This document shows, one piece after another, positions 8,658 to 15,073 of a stretch of 16,705 nucleotides of DNA; the stretch's first letter is position 1, and each line of letters begins with the position of its first letter. The stretch covers positions 1-16,705 of the forward strand of contig JAJHQT010000009.1 of the NCBI GenBank assembly GCA_020833205.1, in the 5' to 3' direction. The translations under genes were made by a program, and so were the position numbers. A model generated the notes under the pieces. It was not told the origin of the DNA and searched no databases. It saw nothing but the letters and a program-made list of their open reading frames with translations. Source of the stretch: Pyrobaculum sp. (GTDB lineage: Archaea; Thermoproteota; Thermoprotei; Thermoproteales; Thermoproteaceae).

Positions 8658-9692
8658 TTAACCCTTCGGTTTCTTTATTTCCTCAAGTAGAAGTGGGAGG
8701 ATTTGTTTGTAGTCGCCGACTACGGCGTAGTCGGCGTTTTCCATTATTGGCGCATGTGGATCTGGGTTTATTGCTATGATCGTCTTTGCCTCCATAATAC
8801 CCATCAAGTGTTGTATTGCGCCGCTTATGCCGACTGCTATGTAGAGTTTTGGTCTAATGGTCTTGCCCGTCTGCCCAACCTGCCGCGTGTGTGGCGCCCA
8901 GCCCGCACGCACGGCCATAAGAGAGGCGCCTACCGTGCCGCCCAGAAGCTTCGCCAGATCTATAAGAAGTTTAAATCCTTCGGCTGAGCCGAGACCTCTG
9001 CCGCCTGCAACTACCACGTCAGCGGACTCCACAGGCGGGAGATCAGCCACGTCCTTTTCCAGCCTTTTCTCCACCGACACGAGTCTTGTTCTTCTCTTTT
9101 GAATCTCCACCTTCTCTAAGATTATCTGACCTGTTCTATTTACGTCGCGCGGCGGCTTGGGAAAGACGCCGGGTCTGACGCTTGCCATCTGGGGACGTCT
9201 CTGGGGGGTTCTTATAGTAGCTAGTTGTGTGCCGCCGAATGTGGGACGTATTTGGAGCAAGTCGCGGGTTTTTGGGTCGATCTCAAGCGCCGTGCAGTCT
9301 GCTGTAATTCCTGTTGTCAACGTATTTGCTATGTATGCAGCTAGCTCTCTCCCGCGTTTGGTGGCGCCGATTAGAAATATTTCCGGCTTGTACTTCTGCA
9401 CCACCCTAGCGATGGCCTCTGCATACTCGACGGGCGTATATATCTGCAGGTCTGGATTGTTTATTATAACCACCTTGTCTGCGCCGTGGTAAATCGCCTC
9501 GCGTGCCATCTCCTCTGTGCCGGCTACGATTACGCCTCCCACCTCGGCGCCGCCTAGCTTCTGTGCCAAGTCTCTCGCCTTTCCCAACAGCTCAAGTCCG
9601 ACGTCCTTTAGTCTGTCGTCTTCTCTCTCGAGATAAACCCAGACGCCGCTGTATTCCGCCTTGTTTATTGGCGGCCAGAGAGAGCAAGGCAT
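8658..9692 (-). CDS. etfA: Electron transfer flavoprotein alpha subunit (EtfA/FixB)
   Basis: 344-residue ETF alpha subunit. The N-terminal half is the alpha/beta domain packing against EtfB. The C-terminal half carries the FAD site: GGRGLGSAEGF, the Arg-containing AVRAGWAPHTRQ, Gly273-Gln-Thr-Gly-Lys277, the AVGISGAIQH signature and INPDPHAPI. This version with GQTGK and GISGAIQH matches ETFs of the FixB type found in bifurcating complexes, where alpha-FAD passes electrons to the quinone branch. The ATG is 4 bases after the etfB stop; it is the last gene of the fixC-fixX-etfB-etfA operon. Confidence 0.95.
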   Translation of the reverse strand: MPCSLWPPINKAEYSGVWVYLEREDDRLKDVGLELLGKARDLAQKLGGAEVGGVIVAGTEEMAREAIYHGADKVVIINNPDLQIYTPVEYAEAIARVVQKYKPEIFLIGATKRGRELAAYIANTLTTGITADCTALEIDPKTRDLLQIRPTFGGTQLATIRTPQRRPQMASVRPGVFPKPPRDVNRTGQIILEKVEIQKRRTRLVSVEKRLEKDVADLPPVESADVVVAGGRGLGSAEGFKLLIDLAKLLGGTVGASLMAVRAGWAPHTRQVGQTGKTIRPKLYIAVGISGAIQHLMGIMEAKTIIAINPDPHAPIMENADYAVVGDYKQILPLLLEEIKKPKG

Positions 9693-9696
9693 AGCT

Positions 9697-10491
9697 CTAC
9701 AAGACGCCTTCCTCTTTTAGTACCTGTATCAACTTTTTGACGACTTCGGCAGGCTCCCCTTGTATGACTATCTTCTTCCGTGGCGGATAAGTGGCTGGGG
9801 CCAGGCCGGCGACCGCCGTGGGGCTTCCCCGGAGACCTACACAGTCTGGCTCTAGTCCAAGCTCCTTGTTGCTTACGATCTGGATATATTCACGGGCGTT
9901 TAACTTGCGGCAAAGTCTCACCTCTCTAGGAACTTGAGAGCCCTTCAGCACAGATATCACGGCGGGCATCTCGACCTCATACGTCTCATCAACGCCTTCG
10001 TCCTCTAAGAAGCGTCTAACGATTAGAGTCTTGTTTCTGACCTCGGCGTCGTACACGTAATAGACGTAGGGCACACCCAGCCAACTGGCCGTCTGCGCTC
10101 CTATGTGCGCAGTTGTGCTGTCTATAGTCTCTTCGCCCGTCACGACCAAGTTGTAGTCTGGTACATATTTCTCGATTGTCTTGGCCAACACGTGTGCAGT
10201 GGCCCATGTGTCGGCGCCGGCGAAGACTCTGTCTGAGGCTAGTATCGCCCTGTCGACTCCCATCCCTATTAAGCTCTCGAGCGCCGGTATTCCGCTTGGA
10301 GGCGCCATAGAAAGCGCTATGACCTCTCCGCCGTATTTGTCCTTCAGCTTTAACGCGAACTCCACGGCGTCTCTGTCCCATACGTTGCTCGTCAGGGGGA
10401 CGCCTTCTCTTACCAGCGTGCCGGTTTTGGGGTCTATCTTTATTGCAGAGGAAAGTGGCACGGCGGCCTTTGTGAGTACGACGATCTTCAT
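9697..10491 (-). CDS. etfB: Electron transfer flavoprotein beta subunit (EtfB/FixA)
   Basis: 264-residue ETF beta subunit. It opens with the typical strand and KxxVPLSSAIKIDPKTG region and contains the nucleotide/flavin motif Gly119-Glu-Glu-Thr-Ile-Asp124 followed by STTAHIGAQ, equivalent to the phosphate-binding loop of bifurcating EtfB proteins, which hold FAD where ordinary ETFs hold AMP. In the bifurcation model NADH donates to this flavin, which splits the electrons between ferredoxin and the alpha-FAD. It starts 1 base after the fixX stop and ends 4 bases before etfA. The bifurcating assignment rests mainly on the FixCX neighbours. Confidence 0.95.
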   Translation of the reverse strand: MKIVVLTKAAVPLSSAIKIDPKTGTLVREGVPLTSNVWDRDAVEFALKLKDKYGGEVIALSMAPPSGIPALESLIGMGVDRAILASDRVFAGADTWATAHVLAKTIEKYVPDYNLVVTGEETIDSTTAHIGAQTASWLGVPYVYYVYDAEVRNKTLIVRRFLEDEGVDETYEVEMPAVISVLKGSQVPREVRLCRKLNAREYIQIVSNKELGLEPDCVGLRGSPTAVAGLAPATYPPRKKIVIQGEPAEVVKKLIQVLKEEGVL

Positions 10492-10492
10492 G

Positions 10493-10783
10493 TTACGTAA
10501 ATCTATACCAAATCCCCATGCCTGAACGTGGGTAGTTCCAGTCTATGTTGCCGTGGGGACATACGACGCGGCATGTGCCGCACTCCACACAAGCCTCCGT
10601 GCTTAAGACCACATAGTCGCCTTGTTGCACATAACACTTAGCAGGGCACATAAACGTACAAGGCTTCTTTTCGCACCTCCTACATCGCTCTGGGTCTATG
10701 ATCTTGATGTGCGGTCTGTGGACATCTACATCCCAAGCATTGGCGTTAAGTCTCTCTTCTATAGTGAAGTACTTCAAGCTCAT
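10493..10783 (-). CDS. fixX: FixX-type ferredoxin subunit of the ETF complex
   Basis: 96-residue ferredoxin-like protein. Cys34-x2-Cys37-x4-Cys42-x3-Cys46-Pro and Cys65-x2-Cys68-x2-Cys71-x3-Cys75-Pro give eight cysteines, enough for two [4Fe-4S] clusters; Escherichia coli FixX lacks some of these. CVECGTCR and the C-terminal WNYPRSGMGIWYRF are characteristic of FixX. It should link EtfAB flavins to FixC and the quinone pool, or relay electrons within the membrane-side module. The ATG overlaps the fixC stop (ATGA), with a GGTGAGG Shine-Dalgarno-like sequence in the end of fixC. The wider spacing in the first cluster motif is normal for FixX. Confidence 0.93.
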   Translation of the reverse strand: MSLKYFTIEERLNANAWDVDVHRPHIKIIDPERCRRCEKKPCTFMCPAKCYVQQGDYVVLSTEACVECGTCRVVCPHGNIDWNYPRSGMGIWYRFT

Positions 10784-12054
10784 AGGTTCCTCACCATTTT
10801 AATCATATTTATCATTAATTTTAGTAGACTTATTCTTGTCTTTTTCGACGCTTCGCGTACAGCTTCAAACAAAGTCTTGTGGTTCTCATTAATGTTGAAG
10901 TAATTATACGCCGCCGTCGTCGAGAACAACGCCAGATCTCTGAAGAGAGTTTCGTCACTTAGAAGTCTATCTGCCTTTCTAAACTTCTCTAGTTGCGGCA
11001 AGATGAAGCTACTTCTGAGCTTCTTTTCATACACGGCGAGGTCCTCCGCCGAGGGGCTACGGGCCTCTTTTATGGCCTCTGCGGCGAGGACGCCGGAGGC
11101 TATGGCGAAGTCTACGCCGCGGATCAACACGCCGGTGTGAAGTAGAAAGCCCGCGGCGTCTCCGACGATGAGCAACCCGTCGTAATAGAGGCGAGGCGGC
11201 GACATGTTGATACCGGCAACAGGCGTCATGTGGCCTCCGTATTCCTGTAGAGAGGCTCCCTTGACCAGGGGGGCTATGTATGGATGCAGTCTCAACCTCT
11301 CGGCTAGGTCGTAGACCGGCGTCTTTAGTTTTTCCCAGTTCTTTAGATACACGACGACGCCTAGTGCCAACGCGTCTTTGTAGGTGTATATGAACCCGCC
11401 GCCGGGGAGGTACTCAGTGGGGTACCCAGCCAGAGCCCACGCGAGACCTTCGTCTTCGTCTAGGCCGAGTCTCTCCTCTAGAGTTTTTTTGTTTTCAAAC
11501 TTCAACACCTCCTTTACGCCCACAGCGACCACCTCAGGCTCTAGCTTCTTCACTATGCCCGCCCTCTCGAGAAGCAGACGGTTAACCCCCTCGGCGTCTA
11601 CGACGTAGTCCGCCTGAAGCACGTCGGGTCCTGATTGTATGCCGATAATTCTGCCCCTTTCGTCTTTTACAAGCCTATCCACTGTGATCTCTGTGACTAT
11701 CTTAGCCCCGGCGTTCTGGGCTAGTTTCGCCATCCAAGAGACAAATGATGTCAACGGCACGACGAAACTTGATTTTTCCTTTTCCACCACTGCGGTTTCC
11801 ACGGTCAGCGCCTTGTCCTCCGTGAGAAAAGATACGCGTTCTTTCCTAACCCATCTGTCCACGGGAGCGTCTTTGCGGAACTCCGGCAGATACTTGTCAA
11901 GCCAATACGCATATATCCGGCCGCCGTAAAGCTCCTTGGCCCCCGGCTCTCCCCCCCTTTCTAAAACCACCACCTTAAAACCTGCAGAGGCCAGTCTGTA
12001 AGCCGCTGCGAGGCCGGCGGGGCCTGCGCCTACTACGGCCACGTCGAATTTCAT
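10780..12054 (-). CDS. fixC: FixC-type ETF:quinone oxidoreductase flavoprotein
   Basis: 424-residue FAD protein of the geranylgeranyl reductase/ETF-QO family. It begins with a Rossmann FAD motif (Gly9-x-Gly11-x-x-Gly14, then VVVLERG) and has the second FAD motif LLIVGDAAGF about two-thirds along, followed by the conserved HTGVLIRGVDFA. It should accept electrons from EtfA and reduce (mena)quinone at the membrane; no transmembrane segment is seen, so peripheral attachment is expected. An in-frame TTG at 12063 is possible, but ATG 12054 is preferred: the TATA element is centred 26 bases upstream and the Rossmann strand starts at the usual distance. First gene of the operon, divergent from the MoaD-MoaE gene. 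Confidence 0.93.
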   Translation of the reverse strand: MKFDVAVVGAGPAGLAAAYRLASAGFKVVVLERGGEPGAKELYGGRIYAYWLDKYLPEFRKDAPVDRWVRKERVSFLTEDKALTVETAVVEKEKSSFVVPLTSFVSWMAKLAQNAGAKIVTEITVDRLVKDERGRIIGIQSGPDVLQADYVVDAEGVNRLLLERAGIVKKLEPEVVAVGVKEVLKFENKKTLEERLGLDEDEGLAWALAGYPTEYLPGGGFIYTYKDALALGVVVYLKNWEKLKTPVYDLAERLRLHPYIAPLVKGASLQEYGGHMTPVAGINMSPPRLYYDGLLIVGDAAGFLLHTGVLIRGVDFAIASGVLAAEAIKEARSPSAEDLAVYEKKLRSSFILPQLEKFRKADRLLSDETLFRDLALFSTTAAYNYFNINENHKTLFEAVREASKKTRISLLKLMINMIKMVRNL

Positions 12055-12075
12055 AGGGTCCAAGTCCTGCTAGAT

Positions 12076-12084
12076 AAATATATA
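12076..12084 (-). promoter_or_regulatory. TATA element of the fixC-fixX-etfB-etfA operon
   Basis: An A/T-rich TATA-like run on the minus strand centred 26 bases before ATG 12054, consistent with a leaderless operon transcript. It would be too close to the alternative TTG start. Confidence 0.6.
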
Positions 12085-12118
12085 TGGTTTCGTCTAGATG
12101 CGAAGTTCTACACTTAAA

Positions 12119-12127
12119 TTTTTAAAT
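12119..12127 (+). promoter_or_regulatory. TATA element for the MoaD-MoaE gene
   Basis: TTTTTAAAT-like run 19-27 bases before GTG 12146. It shares the 91-bp divergent region with the fixC promoter. Confidence 0.5.
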
Positions 12128-12145
12128 CCAGGACGATAAGGCGAG

Positions 12146-12835
12146 GTGCGTATTGTGGTTAAATACTTCTCGGCGTTGAGAGACATTACGGGGAAAGTCC
12201 AGGAGGAGGTGGATTTAGGAGATGGCACAACTCTTTCACGATTACTCCAGTGGTTTTTTAGCTCTTATCCCAAGGCTGAGGCGTTTAAGGATGAGTTATT
12301 AGTGCTTGTGAACGGACGGACAGTCGACGACTCTTATGTGCTACAGGAGGGCGACGAGGTAGCCTTAATGCCTCCTGTCAGTGGGGGTGGCGGCGTTGTG
12401 CAGAGCCCGGTGGACTTAAACAAGGAGGTGATAGACATTATTAAGAAAACCGCCCCCCATGGAGGCGGAGGCGTTGTAATTTTCGTGGGTTACGTCAAGG
12501 GCAAAGTAGATAATGCAAACGTAGAAGTTTTAGAATACGAGGCGTATGAGCCCTACGCCACTTTAAAAATACGAGAAATCGAGGAGTGGGCGAAAAAACA
12601 AGCGGGGGTTCTGGAGGCTAGGATCTACCACTCTGTGGGGTCGTTGAGGCCAGGCGACGCCACGCTGTACGTCTTTATATCTGCTGTAAATAGGGATACC
12701 GCGTTTAGAGTAGCCAGAGAGGCCTTAGAAAGAGTGAAACACGAAGTCCCTATTTTCAAGCTCGAGAGACGGGACGACGGCGACTATTGGGTTGTTGGCG
12801 ACGGCAGAAGAATCCCTAGAAGTCCTCGACTTTGA
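12146..12835 (+). CDS. MoaD-MoaE fusion, molybdopterin synthase
   Basis: 229-residue fusion of both subunits of molybdopterin synthase, which adds two sulfurs to cyclic pyranopterin monophosphate. Residues 1-81 are a ubiquitin-like MoaD domain ending in the hallmark PPVSGG. Residues from about 86 are MoaE, with GGGVVIFVGYVKG, the LEYEAYEPYA segment, HSVGSLRPGD and KHEVPIFKLE (catalytic Lys region). In separate MoaD the terminal Gly is adenylated and thiocarboxylated; here Gly80-Gly81 is internal, within a Gly80-83 run, so the chain must be cut after it or the MoaD part cannot carry sulfur. Start GTG 12146 follows a TATA element at leaderless distance. The last 20 bp overlap a convergent gene. 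Confidence 0.9.
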   Translation: MRIVVKYFSALRDITGKVQEEVDLGDGTTLSRLLQWFFSSYPKAEAFKDELLVLVNGRTVDDSYVLQEGDEVALMPPVSGGGGVVQSPVDLNKEVIDIIKKTAPHGGGGVVIFVGYVKGKVDNANVEVLEYEAYEPYATLKIREIEEWAKKQAGVLEARIYHSVGSLRPGDATLYVFISAVNRDTAFRVAREALERVKHEVPIFKLERRDDGDYWVVGDGRRIPRSPRL

Positions 12836-13199
12836 AGGGCGATTCCTCCACGTCTACCACCCCTTCTATTTCTGACACGTATTGGTTATGTCGTGTCCTT
12901 ACTATGATGGTTATGATGTAGCCGCTTTTTGTCACAAGCGTTGTCTTCCCGCGGCTGAATTCCATGTCAACTACCTGTTCGCCGGCTTCTTCTAGCTGTT
13001 GTGCCACTTTGCTGAGTAGACTCCAGAGAAAGGTCATGGCCACGTGGACATTCCCCATTTTTGCTTCTACGGGTCTCAACAACGCCTCTGAGAAGAAATT
13101 ACTGATCTCTTTGCTAATCTCAGGGCCTGTTGACTCTATTAACATGTACACACGTAGCTTGTTTAGACTCTTCACCTTCTCCTGCAGCACAGTCTCCAC
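12816..13199 (-). CDS. Hypothetical protein, divergent partner of the KaiC-like gene
   Basis: 127-residue soluble protein that I do not recognise. A helix-rich N-terminal half (to about residue 75, with the amphipathic SLLSKVAQQLEEAGEQ) is followed by beta-strand pairs (TTLVTKSGYIITIIVRTRH and the acidic EIEGVVDVEE), and a short tail. The mixed pattern could be a profilin/roadblock-like fold, but no motif supports a claim. The start is GTG 13199, about 23 bases after a shared TATA-like element. It is divergent from the KaiC-like ATPase with 42 bp between starts, which hints at common control. The 3' end overlaps the MoaD-MoaE gene by 20 bp. Confidence 0.7.
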   Translation of the reverse strand: METVLQEKVKSLNKLRVYMLIESTGPEISKEISNFFSEALLRPVEAKMGNVHVAMTFLWSLLSKVAQQLEEAGEQVVDMEFSRGKTTLVTKSGYIITIIVRTRHNQYVSEIEGVVDVEESPFKVEDF

Positions 13200-13217
13200 T
13201 GATGAAGAGATGCGGCT

Positions 13218-13226
13218 GTTTAAATA
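13218..13226. promoter_or_regulatory. Near-palindromic TATA element shared by divergent genes
   Basis: GTTTAAATA contains the palindrome TTTAAA. On the minus strand it lies 19-27 bases before GTG 13199; on the plus strand it lies 16-24 bases before GTG 13242. It is the only good TATA candidate for both, since the second A/T block (13233-13240) directly abuts the plus start. Confidence 0.45.
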
Positions 13227-13241
13227 GAAGAGTATTTAAGG

Positions 13242-14036
13242 GTGGCCGTAATAGAATCTGTGTCTGAGACCCAGCTTTATTACGAGACCATCCCCACAGG
13301 CATTGAGGGGCTCGACGCCATTTTAGGCGGGGGGTTCATCAGAGGCCGGACGTATTTAATCTCTGGGGAGACCGGCACGGCGAAGACGTTGACAGCTTTA
13401 ACGTTTCTCATCCAAGGCGCCTTGAAGTACGGCGAGCCTGGCATCTACATCTCAGTGGACGAGACGTATGAACAGTTTGTAGAGGGGGCTAGGAGGTTTG
13501 GTTGGGATATTGAAGAGCTAAGAGCTAGGGGCCTTATCGAGGTTTTAGTCCCTGAGATGGACATCGTAGAGCGTATCAGAGAGAAAGACCCTACTGCCAT
13601 CGCTAAGTCTCTAGTAGCGTCGATAAGGGAGTACGTAGCGGCGTTAAACGCCCAGAGACTTGTCATAGACCCCATCGCGCCTCTTGTCTCGCTTGATAAA
13701 GACGTTCAGGTCCTCAGAGAGTACATCAGAGTTCTTGTGATGAGTATCGAACGTGAAATTGCTACTACCAACATCATTACCACAGAGATACCATCCGGCT
13801 CCGGGGCTATCAGCAGATATGGCGTGGAGGAGTTCTTAGCCACCGGCGTGTTTATCATGGGCATTGCGAAGGCCCGTGACGGCGTCTTCAAGAGGGTTAT
13901 GTTTGTAAGAAAAATGCGTTGGAGCCCGGTCCGCCCCGGCATCTACGAAATAGAAATCGTGCCAAAAGTCGGCGTTGTGGTTAAGGGACAAGTGAAGGAG
14001 CCGCTCGTGCCGGTGACTTATCTACCCACCTTATAG
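13242..14036 (+). CDS. Single-domain KaiC/RadA-like ATPase
   Basis: 264-residue RecA-superfamily ATPase of the archaeal KaiC-like group. TGIEGLDAILGGGFIRG leads into Walker A Gly42-Glu-Thr-Gly-Thr-Ala-Lys48-Thr49; Walker B is the hydrophobic strand ending at Asp143 (RLVIDP). The TGVFIMGI strand and the later FVRKMRWSPVRPGIYEIEI are typical of KaiC-domain proteins. There is one ATPase domain and no DNA-binding HhH domain as in RadA, so strand exchange is unlikely; members act as regulatory or signalling ATPases of mostly unknown role. Start GTG 13242 is assumed, with GTG 13260 as an alternative. A candidate sRNA on the other strand begins one base after the stop. Confidence 0.9.
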   Translation: MAVIESVSETQLYYETIPTGIEGLDAILGGGFIRGRTYLISGETGTAKTLTALTFLIQGALKYGEPGIYISVDETYEQFVEGARRFGWDIEELRARGLIEVLVPEMDIVERIREKDPTAIAKSLVASIREYVAALNAQRLVIDPIAPLVSLDKDVQVLREYIRVLVMSIEREIATTNIITTEIPSGSGAISRYGVEEFLATGVFIMGIAKARDGVFKRVMFVRKMRWSPVRPGIYEIEIVPKVGVVVKGQVKEPLVPVTYLPTL

Positions 14037-14084
14037 TCAGTTGGGTTCTCTTCGTCACCTATCAATATATCCCGTCTTCATCAC
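14037..14084 (-). ncRNA. Candidate C/D box sRNA (2'-O-methylation guide)
   Basis: On the minus strand the boxes appear in canonical order and spacing: C box GTGATGA (14084-14078), 12-nt guide AGACGGGATATA (14077-14066), D' box TTGA (14065-14062), 3-nt spacer, C' box GTGACGA (14058-14052), 11-nt guide AGAGAACCCAA (14051-14041), D box CTGA (14040-14037). C and D are perfect; D' and C' each differ by one base, as is common for internal boxes. Coordinates cover the box core; the mature RNA should extend a few bases each side. Flanks show no strong terminal stem. By the box-plus-five rule the guides would target a G in UUGGGUUCUCU and a U in UAUAUCCCGUCU. The rRNA or tRNA targets were not identified. 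Confidence 0.75.
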
Positions 14085-14121
14085 GACGTAATATGCCTGT
14101 GTTTCCTATACTTAGTCGCTG

Positions 14122-14130
14122 GTATTTAGT
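14122..14130 (+). promoter_or_regulatory. TATA element for the gene at 14151
   Basis: GTATTTAGT-like element centred about 25 bases before GTG 14151. The surrounding gap 14037-14150 otherwise contains the candidate sRNA on the opposite strand. Confidence 0.4.
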
Positions 14131-14150
14131 TTTGTCTGTTTACGTGTAAT

Positions 14151-14525
14151 GTGTTTGAAGAGTTGGCAGTTTTGATACGCCGAGGCGGCTTAACTGTGAG
14201 AAAAACATTGTTGAAAAGAGGCGATTTGCCAGTAGGCGAATATATATTTGTAAAACATGGGGCGTTTGAGGCTGAGGCTGAATACGACTTAGAAGAACAC
14301 ATCCTATACTATCTGCAGATCTGTTGGTTTGGTAGATGCGTCGTGTGGTTCGATGGGGAGCCTGACAGAGAGCCGTCTCCTATGCTTGTGAGACGTGCCG
14401 TTGCTCTTTTTAGAGAACTCTCTAAGTTTTCCTACGCCGCCAGGTCAGCGTTGAGAATCTTGACGTCGTCTACAAGCCGCTCGTCACCTCTCAGAACCTC
14501 TGACCTCACTCACCGAGGTGGTTAA
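14151..14525 (+). CDS. Hypothetical protein, probably frameshifted near its C-terminus
   Basis: 124 residues as read from GTG 14151, not recognised. The first 100 residues look like a genuine small protein, with KHGAFEAEAEYDLEEHILYYL, an aromatic CWFGRCVVWFDGEP segment and a basic helix. The last 25 residues turn abruptly into a Ser/Thr/Arg-rich string (TSSTSRSSPLRTSDLTHRGG), typical of out-of-frame reading. A second frame, open from 14426 to a TGA at 14501-14503, encodes a more protein-like tail (VENLDVVYKPLVTSQNL) with mostly G/C third positions. One missing base between about 14426 and 14460 would join them. The start fits a leaderless promoter. It could instead be intact with an unusual tail. 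Confidence 0.6.
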   Translation: MFEELAVLIRRGGLTVRKTLLKRGDLPVGEYIFVKHGAFEAEAEYDLEEHILYYLQICWFGRCVVWFDGEPDREPSPMLVRRAVALFRELSKFSYAARSALRILTSSTSRSSPLRTSDLTHRGG

Positions 14526-14556
14526 GGTCCACGATTAAAAACATCTGTACAAAATG

Positions 14557-14564
14557 TATATATA
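14557..14564 (+). promoter_or_regulatory. TATA element for the winged-helix gene
   Basis: TATATATA centred 27 bases before ATG 14587. This decides the start: the earlier in-frame ATG at 14554 overlaps the element. Confidence 0.6.
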
Positions 14565-14586
14565 CCTACGAAGAGGAAGAGACACC

Positions 14587-14802
14587 ATGCGGGACACCTC
14601 TAACCTGGCTGAGCAGATTATAAAATTATTGAGGGAGTACGGCGAATTGAGTAGCGCCGAAATTGCTAAGCTCCTCGGCGTCAATAGACGGTCAGTCACA
14701 GCCGTGTTAGCGAGGCTAAGAAGAGAGGGTGTTGTTGAATATCTTGGATACTGTTTCGGAGGCAACCGTTGCAACACCAGGTGGAAGTTGAAAATGAATT
14801 AG
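14587..14802 (+). CDS. Small winged helix-turn-helix regulator
   Basis: 71-residue protein consisting of one winged helix domain. Helix 1 (LAEQIIKLLREYG) is followed by the helix-turn-helix ELSSAEIAKLLGVNRRSVTAVLARLRREG, then the wing ([20 protein letters not shown]) with two cysteines. MarR/Lrp-like or replication-initiator-like small wHTH proteins of this kind usually bind DNA as repressors; the target is not known. ATG 14587 is chosen over 14554 because of the TATA position and because the extra residues add nothing to the domain. The 3' half of the gene recurs as a broken copy at about 15915-15986. Confidence 0.85.
   Translation: MRDTSNLAEQIIKLLREYGELSSAEIAKLLGVNRRSVTAVLARLRREGVVEYLGYCFGGNRCNTRWKLKMN
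14731..14768 (+). repeat. 38-bp direct repeat, copy A (inside winged-helix gene)
   Basis: Identical over 38 bases to 15949-15986. Here it encodes the wing of the small regulator (from VVEYLGY to GGN). Confidence 0.95.
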
Positions 14803-14842
14803 TTTCAATATACCCCCGCCAACCTCGATCGTACATAGAGGT

Positions 14843-14850
14843 GTTATAGT
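14843..14850 (+). promoter_or_regulatory. TATA element for the gene at 14870
   Basis: GTTATAGT-like element centred about 24 bases before GTG 14870. Confidence 0.4.
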
Positions 14851-14856
14851 AATGTA

Positions 14857-14867
14857 GTGGTCACCAC
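14857..14867. promoter_or_regulatory. Palindrome GTGGTCACCAC, possible operator
   Basis: Perfect 5-bp inverted repeat around one central base, placed between the TATA element and the GTG start of the gene at 14870. A protein bound here would block initiation. The small winged-helix regulator immediately upstream is a natural candidate, by position only. Confidence 0.35.
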
Positions 14868-14869
14868 AT

Positions 14870-15073
14870 GTGGGGGTCTTATGTACGGTAATGTGGAGGG
14901 GGGAAAGATATCGAGTGGAGTGTTCTCCCTCCTATCTGCTTAGCGTAGCCGCTAAGATAGCTGAAAACGAGCATACGTCTTACTTTGATGTATATAGAAT
15001 GATTGTGGAAAGCCTCTACGGCGAGTATAGAAGCACAAGGCGTGTGGTTAACACGCTTTTACTAGAGAAGTAG
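14870..15073 (+). CDS. Small hypothetical protein
   Basis: 67-residue protein, not recognised. It opens with a short beta-like stretch (VMWRGERYRVECSPSYL) and continues as mostly helix (SVAAKIAENEHTSYFDVYRMIVESLYG), ending basic (STRRVVNTLLLEK). GTG 14870 is favoured by its TATA distance; ATG 14891 is an internal alternative. A palindrome immediately precedes the start. It follows the winged-helix gene by 67 bp but appears to have its own promoter. Its last 26 bp overlap the convergent Cys-rich gene, so one of the two 3' ends may be misjudged. Confidence 0.6.
   Translation: MGVLCTVMWRGERYRVECSPSYLLSVAAKIAENEHTSYFDVYRMIVESLYGEYRSTRRVVNTLLLEK

Noticed and set aside
12055..12063. TTG start for fixC
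   Set aside because: The TATA element would be only about 12-20 bases away; ATG 12054 fits better.
14340..14365. GGTTCGA-like sequence suggesting a tRNA T-arm
   Set aside because: No acceptor stem, D-arm or anticodon arm around it; it is inside a coding frame.
14554..14586. Earlier ATG for the winged-helix gene
   Set aside because: This stretch contains the TATA element itself and adds no domain sequence.
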